A DNA stretch of 64,000 bases, from the NCBI RefSeq assembly GCF_042477335.2, contig NC_091248.1:123898501-123962500 (forward strand), written 5' to 3'. The position numbers were made by a program, and so were the translations under genes. This document shows, piece by piece, positions 36,222 through 47,618 of this stretch. Position 1 is the first letter of the stretch. Each line of letters begins with the position of its first letter. This stretch comes from Ovis canadensis. Lineage: Eukaryota > Chordata > Mammalia > Artiodactyla > Bovidae. Below the pieces are notes generated by a model. The model was given only the letters and a program-made list of their open reading frames with translations, was not told the DNA's origin and did no database searches.

Positions 36222-37627
36222 CAGCTGACTTTTGTAGGTGCCACTCCCTGGGAAATGTTAGAAACATTTGCAGGGGGAGTAATGCTTCTGAAGACTTTAC
36301 CCTGAAGTGCAGGGTCTGGTGAGCAAACAATTCCATTTCCCTCTCCTTCCCTTCCTCTAGAGAGACAATGCCTTTCACAACTTTGTGGGCAGTTTGTGAG
36401 CTCAGTTTCAGCCAGGGATTTGCCCCTTCAGCTGAGTACCTTTGTACAAAGTACAAAGTGTATGCACGGTCATGGCAGTCCTCAGCGTGATTTTGGCTGT
36501 GGAAGGAATGAGAGAACTAGAAAATTTCTAAGAACCAGTGAAATAGTTACAAGGGAATAGAAGAGGCTTTTATAAGAAAATGAGAAGGAAACAGTTGAAA
36601 GGGAGAAATTAATGTTAGCAAAATCTGACCATGCTCAATATAATCTCCTTTATCAATTTTTTAAAATATTCAGGCCTGACCTACTTTCCCACTTACGGAC
36701 AGAAAATAAGCATCATCCCATAAATTAAATGATTATATTCTATGTACACTTTCACTTCATATTATTTTCACTGGGGTTTCTCTTCTAATTCTACATGAAA
36801 TAATAAATCTCTTGGTTTATGGGACTAGAGGTCCCTCTTATGTGACTTTTGGTAGAGAATGACATCATTATTGCTATATCCTTTCAGATTTCTTCAGAAT
36901 AAACATTAAAAACTTATGAAAATTTCTTCAAACTTTACTTTCTCTTTATTCAAAGTCATTGAAAGTAATAAATTCACTTTACCCTGAAATCACAAATGAG
37001 GAAACAGAGATAATGGATTCTACTTTGTTAATGATATGCCTAAAATTAGGTACTGAGTTATTAAATTTTTAGTTTTTTATGAATGAGGGCAAAATTCTCA
37101 TTTCTAAATCTTGTCGCACTTAAATTATGCTGTCTTATTTGAGTCCTCAATGGATTCAGTGCAGTCTTATGACTATCGCTCCTATAAACTTATTTTTATC
37201 CGAATGACATAACCTCCAGAAATACATAATTTTGAAACCCTCTTCAGACTGGCTTCTGTTCTTTTAGCTCATCCCTCTTACAGAATAAAGAATACCTGTA
37301 TGTTATATTTTCCAGTGTTCATAATACCTAGTCTCCTACAGAGCTTACAGGCTAACTATACTGTTTTCACGAAGCATTATTTCACATTATTTCATGAAAA
37401 TAATGTGTTTAGTGATTAAGAACATTTAAAAAAGAAGTTTACAGTGTTATTTGGAATACCAGAGGTCTATATCATACATAACTTTGATCCATATTACGCT
37501 TTCTGTGTCTCAATATTTCCCCGCAAAAAAGGCTTTTTAAATTATTTTAAAATATTTAAAAAATAGTTTTTATTTCACTCTTCCTGGTTCCCAACTTTAC
37601 TTGGGGCGGGGGGGATGCCAGTGGATG

Positions 37628-37674
<47 letters not shown>

Positions 37675-38418
37675 GACTGTAGGTTACTTTGCTGTTGTTG
37701 AGTGGCCTGTTGTCAGGACCATTGTCAGTCACTGTTATTTATGTACTTAGGGTATACCCCTTTAAGAGTTTGGAGTCATACTCTCATATTATTTTATTGT
37801 AAGGGGAAGATAGTGAAGATAAAGTATTTATCTCATTTCATTTTTTTTCAGTTTCCTCCTGCTCCTTGTAATTTTTTAAGGTGTTCTGTTACTAATGACT
37901 TTCATCATCGTTCTCATTTCCAACATTCTGATTACAACTGCAGTCTTGTGAGCGGTGAAACTCAGTCAGGAAGGATCACAGAGGAAGAGCTAAAGAATGA
38001 ATAAAAGACTTCGGGTCAGAAGGAAGAAAAGGATATAATCTAAGTCTCCAGATGATGTTTTAAAGCCTCCAGGGCTGGAGGCATGTAGGGACTGGAGGAT
38101 TAACTCAGTAGATTAACAAATTTTTTTCATGGAAGTTAGAATTTGTACTGATCATATATCATAGAAAACCCCCAAACATTGACCCTATCAAGTAAATCCA
38201 CAGATAGGTAACACTCAGATGCTGAGATGCTCTTGGTGATGTTTCATGGTTGAAAGAGAGTGGCTGGAGCTCTCACCTCCATGTCCATGATCAAAGCCAG
38301 GGAAAGAACCAAGGGTGAAGGGCAAACCACTGCCAGCTGAGTCTCCCTAAGGAACCTTCCTGAAAATGCCACCCAGTGACTTCTATTTATATCCTTTTGA
38401 CCAGAAATGGTGTCATAT
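36222..38418. other. Intron sequence
   Basis: AT-rich intron with an imperfect palindrome at 37384-37408 and a TG microsatellite listed separately. A weak MIR-like patch lies near 36960-37050. No gene seen. Confidence 0.5.
37632..37672. repeat. (TG)20 microsatellite
   Basis: An uninterrupted TG run of about 40 nt, the longest pure dinucleotide array in the window. Confidence 0.98.
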
Positions 38419-38429
38419 GCCCCTCTTTT

Positions 38430-38705
38430 GGCGAAGGCAATGGCACCCCACTCCAGTACTCTTGCCTGGAAAATCCCATGGACAGAGGAGCCTGGTAGGC
38501 TGCAGTCTATGGGGTTGCTAAGAGTCGGACACGACTGAGCAACTTCACTTTCACTTTTCACTTTCATGCATTGGAGAAGGAAATGGCAACCCACTCCAGT
38601 ATTCTTGCCTGGAGAATCCCAGGGACGGGGGAGCCTGGTGGGCTGCTGTCTATGGGGTTGTGCAGAGTTGGACACGACTGAAGCAACTTAGCAGCAGCAG
38701 CAGCA
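38430..38705 (+). repeat. Bov-A2 SINE
   Basis: Sense dimer: GCGAAGGCAATGGCACCCCA, linker TTCACTTTCATGCATTGG, second monomer, and (AGC)n tail. It is flanked by an imperfect target-site duplication (GCCCCTCTTTT at 38419 and GCCCCTTTTTA at 38706). Confidence 0.94.
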
Positions 38706-38716
38706 GCCCCTTTTTA

Positions 38717-39332
38717 TTTCCAAATGAAAATATTGGATTTCAGCTGGGCACTTTGCTATCCCAAACGAAATTAAGGTGCTCTAGTAAGGAAGAAAAAGAG
38801 AATTGATATTGGGCAACTGGAAATCTTGGCAGCAATCTTTGAAAGAAAGGGAGACATTCTATATTTGGAAAAGAACAGAAGTCTTTTTGTGTCCTTGCTA
38901 TAGAACGAGTACAGTGAGAAAAATTGCCTGTGTGCTGGTTTCCCAGTGGAGTTTCATAGAGAAATAAGAATTGTTCCCCTCTGCATGCTAAGCAGCTCTC
39001 AAATATGTCATCCATGCTCACCTAGCAATGACCATGGTCCCTCAGCAGTGCACTTCTGCTTTTAGCAATAAGCTAACAACAACAACAACAAAAATCTCAG
39101 AGAGGAGAGGCTCCAAGACTGGTTTCCACTTCTGAAAATCAATGTATAAAGTGGAAGTGCCTCACAGGCTCTACAAAAATAGAGTGCTTTGGTGTACCAT
39201 TTCTTGAAGGCAAGTAAATATAAGCCCAGCTATCCAAACAGGGCAAACAAAGCAGGTTTTTACCTACAAGAGAAGCCATGCGTTTTTAATCCTCTTTCAA
39301 TACTGAAATTGAATTCCCTGGTGTATTCCCTT
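38717..39332. other. Intron sequence, nothing recognised
   Basis: Unique-looking DNA with a short AAC-type run at about 39068-39090. The 93-codon minus-strand frame at 38740-39021 is unsupported. Confidence 0.45.
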
Positions 39333-39530
39333 CTTTCTACTCCCTGGTGGCTCAGATGGTAAAAGCGTGTGCCTACAATGCAGGAGAACTGTGTTGGATC
39401 CCTGGGTCGGGAAGATCCCCTGGAGAAGGAAATGGCACCCCACTCCAGTACTCTTGCCCGGAAAATCCCATGGATCGAGGAGCCTGGTAGGCTACAGTCC
39501 ATGGTGTGGGGTCACAAGGAGTCAGACTTC
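39333..39530 (+). repeat. Bov-tA SINE
   Basis: Sense tRNA head (CTCCCTGGTGGCTCAGATGG) and BovA body ending at GGAGTCAGACTTCAC. It is followed directly by a TTCC tetranucleotide run at about 39533-39552. Confidence 0.92.
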
Positions 39531-39630
39531 ACCTTCCTTCCTTCCTTCCTTCAATACTGAGGACAGAATTGAGTGTTTACTGTATATGAATAACTCTGAT
39601 AAAGCAGTTTGTCGGCTAAATAAAAATGAA

Positions 39631-39714
39631 CAGGGGAGCCATGGACAGGGGAGCCTAGTGGGCTATATTTCATGGGATTGCAGAGTCAGACACGACTGAA
39701 GCAATTGAGCATGC
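39631..39714 (+). repeat. Bov-tA 3' fragment
   Basis: Last part of the BovA body (GGACAGGGGAGCCTAGTGGG, CAGAGTCAGACACGACTGAA). 5'-truncated. Confidence 0.8.
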
Positions 39715-40152
39715 ACAGTTAGGAATATTATTTACTGCAAGAGCAGCAGATTAATAGAGAGCATCATGAAACTGCGATCAGTTTAAGAATATTTTACTTA
39801 TATCCGATCTTTTAAGATTTCATGTGGATTTACATATTTTAAAAAGGGAATTAAGAATATAGTAGAATTTAAAAAGTTATAAATATATTTTCACACTTGG
39901 GCAAAATGTTCAGATTCTTTTCATTATGCAAATTTCGTATATTATTAAGGACACATTTTAAGATTCTATTGCAAAAGCAAACGGTTAATAAGAGCCAACC
40001 AACTATTACAAAGTGGGATAAACTAAGATCATAGAATATTTAAGTTAGGTCAGCAACCATAGGAAGTTTAAAATTTCTTCTGTTTTTTATTTTTTGGAAG
40101 TTTAGAATTTATTGGTGAGATAAGCATCAAAAGTGAAAGTATTAGTCACTTA

Positions 40153-40765
40153 GTTCAGTTCAGTTACTCAGTCATGTCTGACGCTTGGTGACCCCATGGA
40201 CTGCAGCACAGCGGGCTACCCTGTCCATCACCAAGTCCTGGGGCCTACTCAAACTCATGTCCATCAAGTTGGTGATGGCTTCCAACCATCTCATCCTGTG
40301 TTGTCCCCTTCTCTTCCTACCTTCAGTCTTTCCCAGCATCAGGGTCTTTTCCAATGAGTCAGTTCTTCACATCAGGTGGCCAAAGTATTGGAGCTTCAGC
40401 TTCAGCATAAGTCCTTCCAGTGAATATTCAGGACTGGCTTTAGGACTGATTTTAGGATTCCTTCATAATGGACTGGTTGGATCTCCTTGCAGTCCAAGGG
40501 ACTCGCAAGAGTTTTCTCCAACACCACAGTTCAAAAGCATTAATTCTTTGGCGCTCAGCTTTCTTTATAATCCAACTCTCACATCCATAGATGACTACTG
40601 GAAAAACCATAGCTTTGACTAGATGGACTTTGTTGGCAAAGTAATGTCTCTGCTTTTGAATATGCTGTCTAGATTGGTTATAACTTTCCTTCCAAGGAGC
40701 AAGCGTCTTTTAATTTCATGGTTGTAGTCACTGTCTGCGGTGATTTTGGAGCCCAGAAAAATAAA
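40153..40765 (-). repeat. ART2A-length BovB 3' repeat
   Basis: About 610 bp in reverse complement, from the terminal GTTCAGTTCAGTTACTCAGT to GATTTTGGAGCCCAG. It keeps the whole C-terminal BovB ORF2 region in degraded form. Its left end abuts a Bov-tA with no gap. Confidence 0.93.
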
Positions 40766-40952
40766 GTTAGTCACTCAGTTGTCTCCAGCTCTTTGTGTCC
40801 CCCAGTCTCCTCTGTCCATAGGATTCTCCAGGCAAAAATACTCAAGTGGGTAGCCATTCCCTTTTCCAGGGGATCTTCCAGACTAGGGATTGAATTCGCA
40901 TCTCCTGCATTGCAGGCAGATTCTTTACTGTCTGAGCCACTGGGGAAGGCTG
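40766..40952 (-). repeat. Bov-tA SINE
   Basis: Reverse-complement SINE joined directly to the ART2A copy: AGTCACTCAGTTGTCTCCAG, GGGATCTTCCAGACTAGGGA, CTCCTGCATTGCAGGCAGAT. Confidence 0.9.
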
Positions 40953-41095
40953 ATATTTATTTTAATTGGAGCCTAATTACTTTACAGTATTGTATTGGTT
41001 TTGCCATACATCAACATGAATCTGCCACGGGTGTACACGTGTTCCCCATCCTGAACCCCCCTCCCACCTCCCTCCCTATACCATCCCTCTGTACT
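40953..41095 (-). repeat. L1 3' terminus fragment
   Basis: Reverse complement of a ruminant L1 3' UTR: TTGGAGCCTAATTACTTTAC, TTTTGCCATACATCAACATG, CATCCTGAACCCCCCTCCCA. 5'-truncated and abutting the Bov-tA. Confidence 0.88.
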
Positions 41096-42520
41096 TTAAC
41101 ATATGGTTTTATCTTTGTGGAAACCCCCAGATCACTCTGATAAGATATTGAATAATTAACTGGACAGATAATATTGAAAAACTAATGAGCTAGCGAGTTT
41201 TAAAAGATTTCACTGTTAAAAATGTACATGAAATTTCTGAAGCATGTAACTTAAGCCTACATTAAAAGCTAAGCACTTTATGAAACTTTTCCTGAGGACA
41301 GAATAATTTCTTTCTAAGTAGTTTCTCAGTGTTAGTATAATCCACAGTCCTTTGTATGCATCCGAAAGCTTTTTGATTAAGAAAAGGTCATGGAATCTGA
41401 ATTTCCATTTCTAGGATAAGCAATTGTATTAGTGAATGGTATGTGAAGGACGTGAAATCTTGTGTGTAATTAACACACAATTTTCCCTAGTTGGGCTCTG
41501 AGCACTTTAGTTTGTTTCCTAAATAATGCATATAAATAAATATATAGCCTTTGAATACAGGCTTTTATTTCAGATAGATGACAACTCTGAAAAGACCTGT
41601 TTCTCATTTCTCATTAAAATCATGCTGAAGACCAAGTGATTCAAATTGCTGGGAACTTCTATTTTCCTTAAATCCAGTTGTTCTTATTCCTTTTTAAAAT
41701 GCTGTAGCTAAGCATTGAAACACCACAGCACTGAAATGGAGCTGTGTCTCTAGGGACTGAATCATGTTTAATTGGGAAGGAAGCACCTCTTGTTGTTTGA
41801 GTTCATAAAATAAGACTGTCAATTAGGAGATGGTGCAGCCCGTTGGAGCCAAGTTGCAGGGCATCCTGTTAAGAGGAGACTCACTGAAACAAATGAGAGG
41901 GTTTTATAAAGGATATCTTGTGAAAGGCTGTTCTAGGTGGACAGCTGGGTTTTTCCTGTCTTTTCAAGCTGTAGCAGCATTATATTGGAAGGTAACGGAC
42001 ACCCTTATCCAGAAAAAAATGGCTTTTGTAAAGGTGATTAGAGTAGGAAGTCCCATTTTTCCCCAGGCACTTTCCGTGTTCACACTTAAGTTACCGACAC
42101 AGGTACTGTCCGCACTGTATTCTGCGTCAGTCCCTTTAGCCAGATAGCATCAGTTTTCAACAGTCAGTCAGACTCAAATGTTATTGAATATGAGGAAGAT
42201 TTAGAATAGACATCCTGTTCTGTTCTATTGACTTCCATATGCAGGGTACACAATGAATTATGGATATGCAGTGGGCATTATAAGTATTCTGTTGCCCATG
42301 GAAGTCTCATTTTCTGTGGATGAGATGCTGATGCTGCTTGTTTGGGGCTGTCTCCCAAAATAGGTCACTTTATGAAAATTCTTCAGTGTGGACTTTTGAT
42401 CGGGAAAATATATTTCCAAGATGTCAAAGGGATTGCTTTGAAATTCTTATTTTTAGATATGAGTTTTTAGAAAAATATGCAGCATTGTAGGATGTTGCTT
42501 CATTAGCTAATGGGAGGATG
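41096..42520. other. Intron sequence, nothing recognised
   Basis: Unique-looking DNA. The longest frame outside repeats nearby is 41830-42147 (105 codons). It has no recognisable domain, no splice context of CNTNAP2 and no promoter, so I do not call it. Confidence 0.5.
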
Positions 42521-42722
42521 AAAGTGTTAATCACTTAGTTGTGTCCGACTCCGCAACCCATGGACTGTAGCCCTCCAGGATCCTCTGTCCATGGAATTCT
42601 CGAGGCAAGAATAATAGAGTGGGTAGCCATTCCCTTCTCTAGGGGATCTTCCAAACCCAGGAACTGAACCCAGGTCACTTGCATTGCAGGTGAATTCTTG
42701 ACCATCTGAGCCAGTCAGAGAA
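42521..42722 (-). repeat. Bov-tA SINE
   Basis: Reverse complement from TTAATCACTTAGTTGTGTCC through GGGATCTTCCAAACCCAGGA to the tRNA head (TGCATTGCAGGTGAATTCTT). Diverged. Confidence 0.9.
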
Positions 42723-43614
42723 CACCTAGGTATAATTTTTAAAGATACCAAATTTGTTTATTGCAGATTTGACTTCTGTTGTGCTCACCTTGATGAGCAG
42801 CACAATAATGTTCTTTTATGCCTAAAATGATGCATTATAATCCCATCATTACCTTTGCCAGCCAATAAATTATTAATAAAGTGAAGATCATGCTAATGAA
42901 GCTATTTTATTAGATTTTGATGGATTTTGTGCTGAAGATTGTGGTGAGGCCTTAGAAATATATAGAGTATTTTCTCCCAGGGCAAATCTTCTAGCTTCAT
43001 TGAAAGCTTCCCAGAAACTCTTCATTACTCACAATATTGCTTGCCTGTTTTCTAATGACATGATAGTCACTTTCACAGACACATAATAGTCTGCAAGTCA
43101 AATGTTTAATTTGCTGCTGCAAAAGAATTCACAATAGAATTCTCAATGTGGGGTTAATTACACAGTAATGGAAAAGTAAACTATGGGGGAAATGCTCTGA
43201 GTAACATTGCTGTGTTTCCTCCTGATAAAGATGCTCACGCTTGTTTCTGTTCCTATTTTGGGAAGTTCAGGACTAAGAGAAAATACTGAAAAGGTATGTG
43301 CACAACCAGTGAAGTTCTCATCTTTTGTCAACACTGTGGAAAAAAACAATGAATGTGTATAATTATATTACAAAAGCAACCGTTAATAATTAGTAATGCA
43401 TACAAGTGTAATAATCTGTCATAAATAGGACAAAGTAGTACATTATAAGTAATTGATAATATATTCCAAAGAAAGAAATTGCTAATCTTGAAAAAAAATA
43501 AGGTAGTCAACAAAGCTATCTCCATGTTTTCAATTTCTACAAGGAATGATTTGTATGTACTTTCTGTGAATACAGTGTTAATACAGCTAGCTGTGTTATT
43601 GTTGGTTTATTCCA
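42723..43614. other. Intron sequence, nothing recognised
   Basis: AT-rich intronic DNA. The minus-strand frames at 43158-43349 and 43328-43525 lack any recognisable feature. Confidence 0.45.
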
Positions 43615-43735
43615 TATATATCAAATAATTCGCTGGATACTTTACTTATGATATCTTCTAATTAAACCTTTCAAAAATTTTATGAGATGAGTAGTATGAT
43701 GCCTATTTAATTAGGTGAGGAAAATGGCATATAAA
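43615..43735 (-). repeat. MIR SINE remnant
   Basis: GCTGGATACTTTACTTATGA, AATTTTATGAGATGAGTAGT and TAGGTGAGGAAAATGGCA follow the reverse-complement MIR order. Confidence 0.5.
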
Positions 43736-43842
43736 TAACAAAATATTTCTTGTGTGAAAGTATTCAAATTCACATCTGTTTGTCTGGAGAGGCTTGGTTC
43801 TCATTCACTGTCCCTTGCTGTCAACGATGTCAGTTCGTATGT

Positions 43843-44061
43843 GTGTGTATGTTTGTGTGCTTAGCCACTCAGTCCTGTCCAACTCTTTGTGACCCCATGG
43901 ACTGTAGCCTGCCAGGCTCCTCTGTCCATGCGATTCTCCAGGCAAGCATACTGGAGTGGGTAGCCATTGCCTTCTCCAAGGGGTCTTCCCACCCAGGAAT
44001 CGAACCAGTGCCTCCTGCATTGCAGGTGGATTCTTTACCAGCTGAGCTGCCAGGGAAGCCC
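43843..44061 (-). repeat. Bov-tA SINE
   Basis: Reverse complement, well conserved: GACCCCATGGACTGTAGCCT, CTCCTGCATTGCAGGTGGAT, GAGCTGCCAGGGAAGCCC. An imperfect target-site duplication is visible (CAGTTCGTATGT at 43831 and CAGTTCATATAT at 44062). Confidence 0.94.
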
Positions 44062-44223
44062 CAGTTCATATATATTGAACTTTATATCAAAGAGGCTTGA
44101 AAGTTCAAAGAGAGAACCATTTTCCATCTAAATGTGTCCATCATCCTGGGTGGACCATGCCTTATACATGGCACAGTGTTCAACTGTAGAACTACATTAT
44201 TTAGGACAATATAGAGTAGGGGT

Positions 44224-44440
44224 GAGTGTGCTCAGTCATGTCTCACTGTTGCGTGACCCCATGGACTGTAGCCCCATGGACCATAGTTCTTCTGTCCATG
44301 GAATTTTTCGTGCAAGAATACTGGAGTGGGGTGCCATTTACTACTCCAGGTGATCTTCCCAACCCAGGGATCTAACACTCGTCTCTTGCATCTCCTTCAT
44401 TGGAGGTGGATTCTTCACCATTTCACCCCTTGAGAAGCCA
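44224..44440 (-). repeat. Bov-tA SINE
   Basis: Reverse complement with a small internal duplication of the CCCATGGAC segment (44258-44284) and a diverged head (ATTGGAGGTGGATTCTTCAC). Confidence 0.9.
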
Positions 44441-44599
44441 AGTGTATGTGTGCATATATAACAAATAGACCAAGAAAACAGAAGAGAGTCCAGAACTAGA
44501 CCCATCACATATATGGTTAATTGATTTTCTGCAAAGGTACAAATGTAATTTAATGATCAAAGGAAAATTATGTCAGCCACTGTACCTTTATTGCTCATT

Positions 44600-45708
44600 A
44601 TTATTCAGTTGCTCCGTTGTGTCCACTTCTTTATGAGGACATGGACTGCAGCATGCCAGGCTACCCTGTCCTTCACCGTCTCCTGAGATTTTCTCAAATT
44701 CATGTCCACTGATGCCATCCAACCATCTCATCCTCTGTTGTCCCCTTCTCCTCGTGCCTTCAATGTTTCCCACAATTAGGATCTTTTCCAGTGAGTCGGC
44801 TCTTTGCATCAGGTGGCCAAAGTATTGGAGCTTCAGCTTCTGCATCAGTCCTTCTAATGAATATTCAGGGCTGATTTCCTTTAAGATGGACTGGTTGGAT
44901 CTCCTTGCAGCCCAAGGAACTCTCAAGAGTCTTCTCCAGCACCACAGTTTGAAAGCATCAATTCTTTGGTGCTCAGCCTTCTTTATGGTCTTAACTCTCA
45001 CATCCATACATGACTGAAAAAACCATAGCTTTGGCTATCTGGAGCTTTGCAGGCAAAGTAATGTGTCTGCTTTTTAGTATGCTGTTTAATTTTGTCATAG
45101 CTTTTCTGCCAAGGAACAAGCTTCTTTTAATTTCATGGCTACAGTCACCATCCACAGTATTTTGGAGCCCAAGAAAATAAGGTCTGTCACTGTTTCTATT
45201 GTTTCCCCATTATTTGCCGTGAAGTGATTGGTCCAGATGCCATGATCTTAGTTTTTTGAATGTTGAGTTTTAAGCTGGCTTTTTCACTCTCCTCTTTCAC
45301 CTTCATCAAGAGACTCTTTAATTCCTCTTTGCTTTTTGCCATAAGGGTGGTGTATATCTGAGGTTATTGATATTTCTCCTGGCAATCTTGATTCCAACTT
45401 GTACTTCATCCAGCCTGGCATTTAGCATGATGTACTCTGCATATAAGTTAAATAAGCAGGGTGACAATATACAGCCTTGATGTACTCCTTTCCCAGTTTT
45501 GAACCTGTACATTGTTCCATGTTCATTTCTAACTGATGCTTCTTGACCTGCATACAGGTTTTTCAGGAGCAGGTAAAGTGATCTGGTATTCCCATCTCTT
45601 TCAGAATTTTCCACAGTTTGTTTTTATCCATACAGTCAAAGGCTTTAGCAAAATCAATGAAACAGAAGTGGGTGTTTTTCTCTAATTTTATTGCTTTTTC
45701 TGTGATCC
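44600..45708 (-). mobile_element. BovB (RTE) LINE 3' part with RT remnant
   Basis: About 1.1 kb of BovB in reverse orientation. The frame at 45318-45614 encodes the end of the palm region of an RTE reverse transcriptase (KNLYAGQEASVRNEHGT, GVHQGCILSPCLFNLYAEY, GIKIARRNINNLRY). Where the catalytic YADD box should follow, a short deletion at about 45352 removes the aspartates and shifts the frame (RYTPPLWQ). The frame at 44588-45007 carries the C-terminal ORF2 part (ELWCWRRLLRVPW, KLKLQYFGHLMQR). It is truncated and inactive. The right end stops at a degraded L1. Confidence 0.92.
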
Positions 45709-45711
45709 ACC

Positions 45712-46334
45712 ACCACCAGATATTGCCACTAGACTCAGAAAGCTGGATATCTATATTGCAAAGAAAATCTTAAATGGCATGTAGACCAAATATAAAACCT
45801 TATCCTCAGTTAGAAGAAAATGTAAGAAAATATTTTCTGGGCCTTGGACTAGGGAAAGATTTCACAGCAAAGGCCCAGATAGCATTAGCCATAAAATGTT
45901 TAAAAAGATAAAGTATATTTCAATAAAGAAAAACACTATACTCCTCAGAAAAATCCACTAAGAGAATGAAAAGAGTAAGCCCTGGGAGAAAATGATCACA
46001 TGGCATATATCTGACAAAGGACTTTTATCTGGGCCAAGTAAAGAACTCCTGCAAATCAATTATAGGAAGACAGCATAAATAAGATGAGCAGAAGACTTGG
46101 ATAGTTTACAAAGGTTAACACATGGCCCATAGGCATTTAAAAACTACTCAGTATCATAACTCATCAGGAATATGTAAATTAAAACAAAAAGAAATGCAGC
46201 TACACACTAGAATTGCTAAAATTATAAAGGCTAATAATACCAAGTGTTGAGGATGTGGCAAGCTGAATTCACATAGTTTGCTGGTTGGGATAAAAAAAAA
46301 TGGTACAGAAAATGTGCAAATCTTTTGGGTTGTT
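45712..46334 (+). mobile_element. Old L1 ORF2 3' fragment
   Basis: Degraded L1 ORF2 end in sense: CTGGATATCTATATTGCAAA, GGCCTTGGACTAGGGAAAGA, AAAGGACTTTTATCTG, GAATATGTAAATTAAAAC. It breaks at an AT-rich palindrome and appears to resume at 46851. Confidence 0.65.
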
Positions 46335-46567
46335 TCATATATATATATATATATGAAACAATATATATATATAAACTAATATATATATATTAGTTAACCC
46401 CAAGTTTGTTAATATATAATTGACCTATGGCATTGTGTAAGTTTAAAGATATACATATATATATATATGAAACAATATATATATAAACTAATATATATAT
46501 ATTAGTTTAATTTACCCCAAGTTTGTTAATATATAATTGACCTATGGCATTGTGTAAGTTTAAAGAT
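46331..46567. repeat. 117-bp tandem duplication with AT palindromes
   Basis: Two tandem copies of an about 114-117-bp unit (about 46337-46450 and 46451-46567). Each copy carries GAAACAATATATATATA, an AAACTA-(AT)n-TAGTT palindrome, and a tail ending CATTGTGTAAGTTTAAAGAT. Copy 2 has a TTTA insertion before CCCCAAG. Perfect palindromes occur at 46331-46360 (30 bp, TGTTTC-(AT)n-GAAACA) and 46485-46508 (24 bp). Confidence 0.93.
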
Positions 46568-46850
46568 AAACAGTGCGATAACAGGAGACACATATCGATT
46601 GTAAAACAATTACCATAATAAGGGTAGTTAACACATCTGCTATCTCACATAACTTCTATTTTTTTGTAGTGAGAATGTTCAAGGTCTATTTTCTTGTCAA
46701 CTTTAAAGTATGTGATACAGTAGTGTTAACTATATTCATTAGGCTCTGTGTTAGATCCCACAACTTACTCATCTTATAACTACAACCTTATGGTCTTTTA
46801 CCAACAAGTATTCAGTTACCCTCTTACCTGTCAGTTTCTTTTCTAAGTAT
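46395..46850 (-). mobile_element. L1 3' UTR fragment in opposite orientation
   Basis: AATTGACCTATGGCATTGTG, AACAATTACCATAATAAGGG TAGTTAACACATC and TAGATCCCACAACTTACTCA resemble an L1M-type 3' UTR in reverse complement. It separates two sense-orientation L1 pieces. Its 3' end (left) is part of the tandem duplication. Confidence 0.6.
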
Positions 46851-47046
46851 GTATTCAGTAGAAATAAAAGCATATGTTCCCCAAAATTGTGAAAATATCT
46901 TTGTAACAACATTTTTCAGAGAAACATTAAATAGAAACAACCCAAGATTCTATCAACAAGAGAATGGATAACCCAATAGCACTGTGTTCATGTAAAATAA
47001 TACAGCTCAACATTATAAACAACTATTGATGTTTACATGAGAAGGT
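46851..47046 (+). mobile_element. Old L1 fragment, continuation
   Basis: Sense L1 ORF2 terminal blocks: AGTAGAAATAAAAGCATATG, GAAACAACCCAAGATTCTAT, AACAAGAGAATGGATAACCC. Likely the continuation of 45712-46334. Confidence 0.65.
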
Positions 47047-47193
47047 ATTATCAAATATCATTATATGAGCAAAGATGGACAGTCATATATATATATGTAT
47101 ATTTATTGATTTATTTATATGAAGTTCAAGAACAAGAAATGATAATTTCTAAAGAAACTGTCTTTAGTACTAATTTAGTACTATTTAGAAATT

Positions 47194-47549
47194 CAGTTCA
47201 GTTCAGTTGCTCTTTGGGACCCCATGAATCGCAGCACGCCAGGCCTCCCTGTCCATCACCAACTCCCGGAGTTTACCCAAACCCATGTCCATCAAGTCAG
47301 TGATGCCATCCAGCCATCTCATCCTCTGTTGTCCCCTTCTCCTCCTGCCCCAATCCTTCTCAGCATTAGGGTCTTTTCCATGAGTCAACTCTTCTCATGA
47401 GGTGGGCAAAGTATTGGAGTTCCAGCTTCAACATCAGTTCTTCCAATGAACACCCAGGACTGATCTCCTTTAGGATGGACTGGTTGGATCTTCTTGCAGT
47501 CCAAGGGACTCTCAAGAGTCTTCTCCAACACCACAGTTCAAAAAATTCG
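47194..47549 (-). repeat. BovB 3'-end repeat with TSD
   Basis: Reverse complement from AATTCAGTTCAGTTCAGTTG to CAACACCACAGTTCAAAA. The flanks TTTAGTACTATTTAGAAATT (47174-47193) and TTTAGTACTAATAGAAATT (47550-47568) form a target-site duplication with small changes. Confidence 0.92.
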
Positions 47550-47618
47550 TTTAGTACTAATAGAAATTAGTACTCGTGGGTGTTACTATTTGGTGAAGAA
47601 GTTTTATTTGGCTGATGG

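Noticed and set aside
38244..38675. 143-codon minus-strand open frame
   Set aside because: It reads antisense through a Bov-A2 SINE (residues like PHRQQPTRLPRPWDSPGKNT recur in other SINE frames).
41830..42147. 105-codon open frame in intron 1
   Set aside because: It is the longest frame outside repeats and the CpG island, but has no recognisable domain, no CpG promoter, no polyadenylation context that I can support and no match to CNTNAP2.
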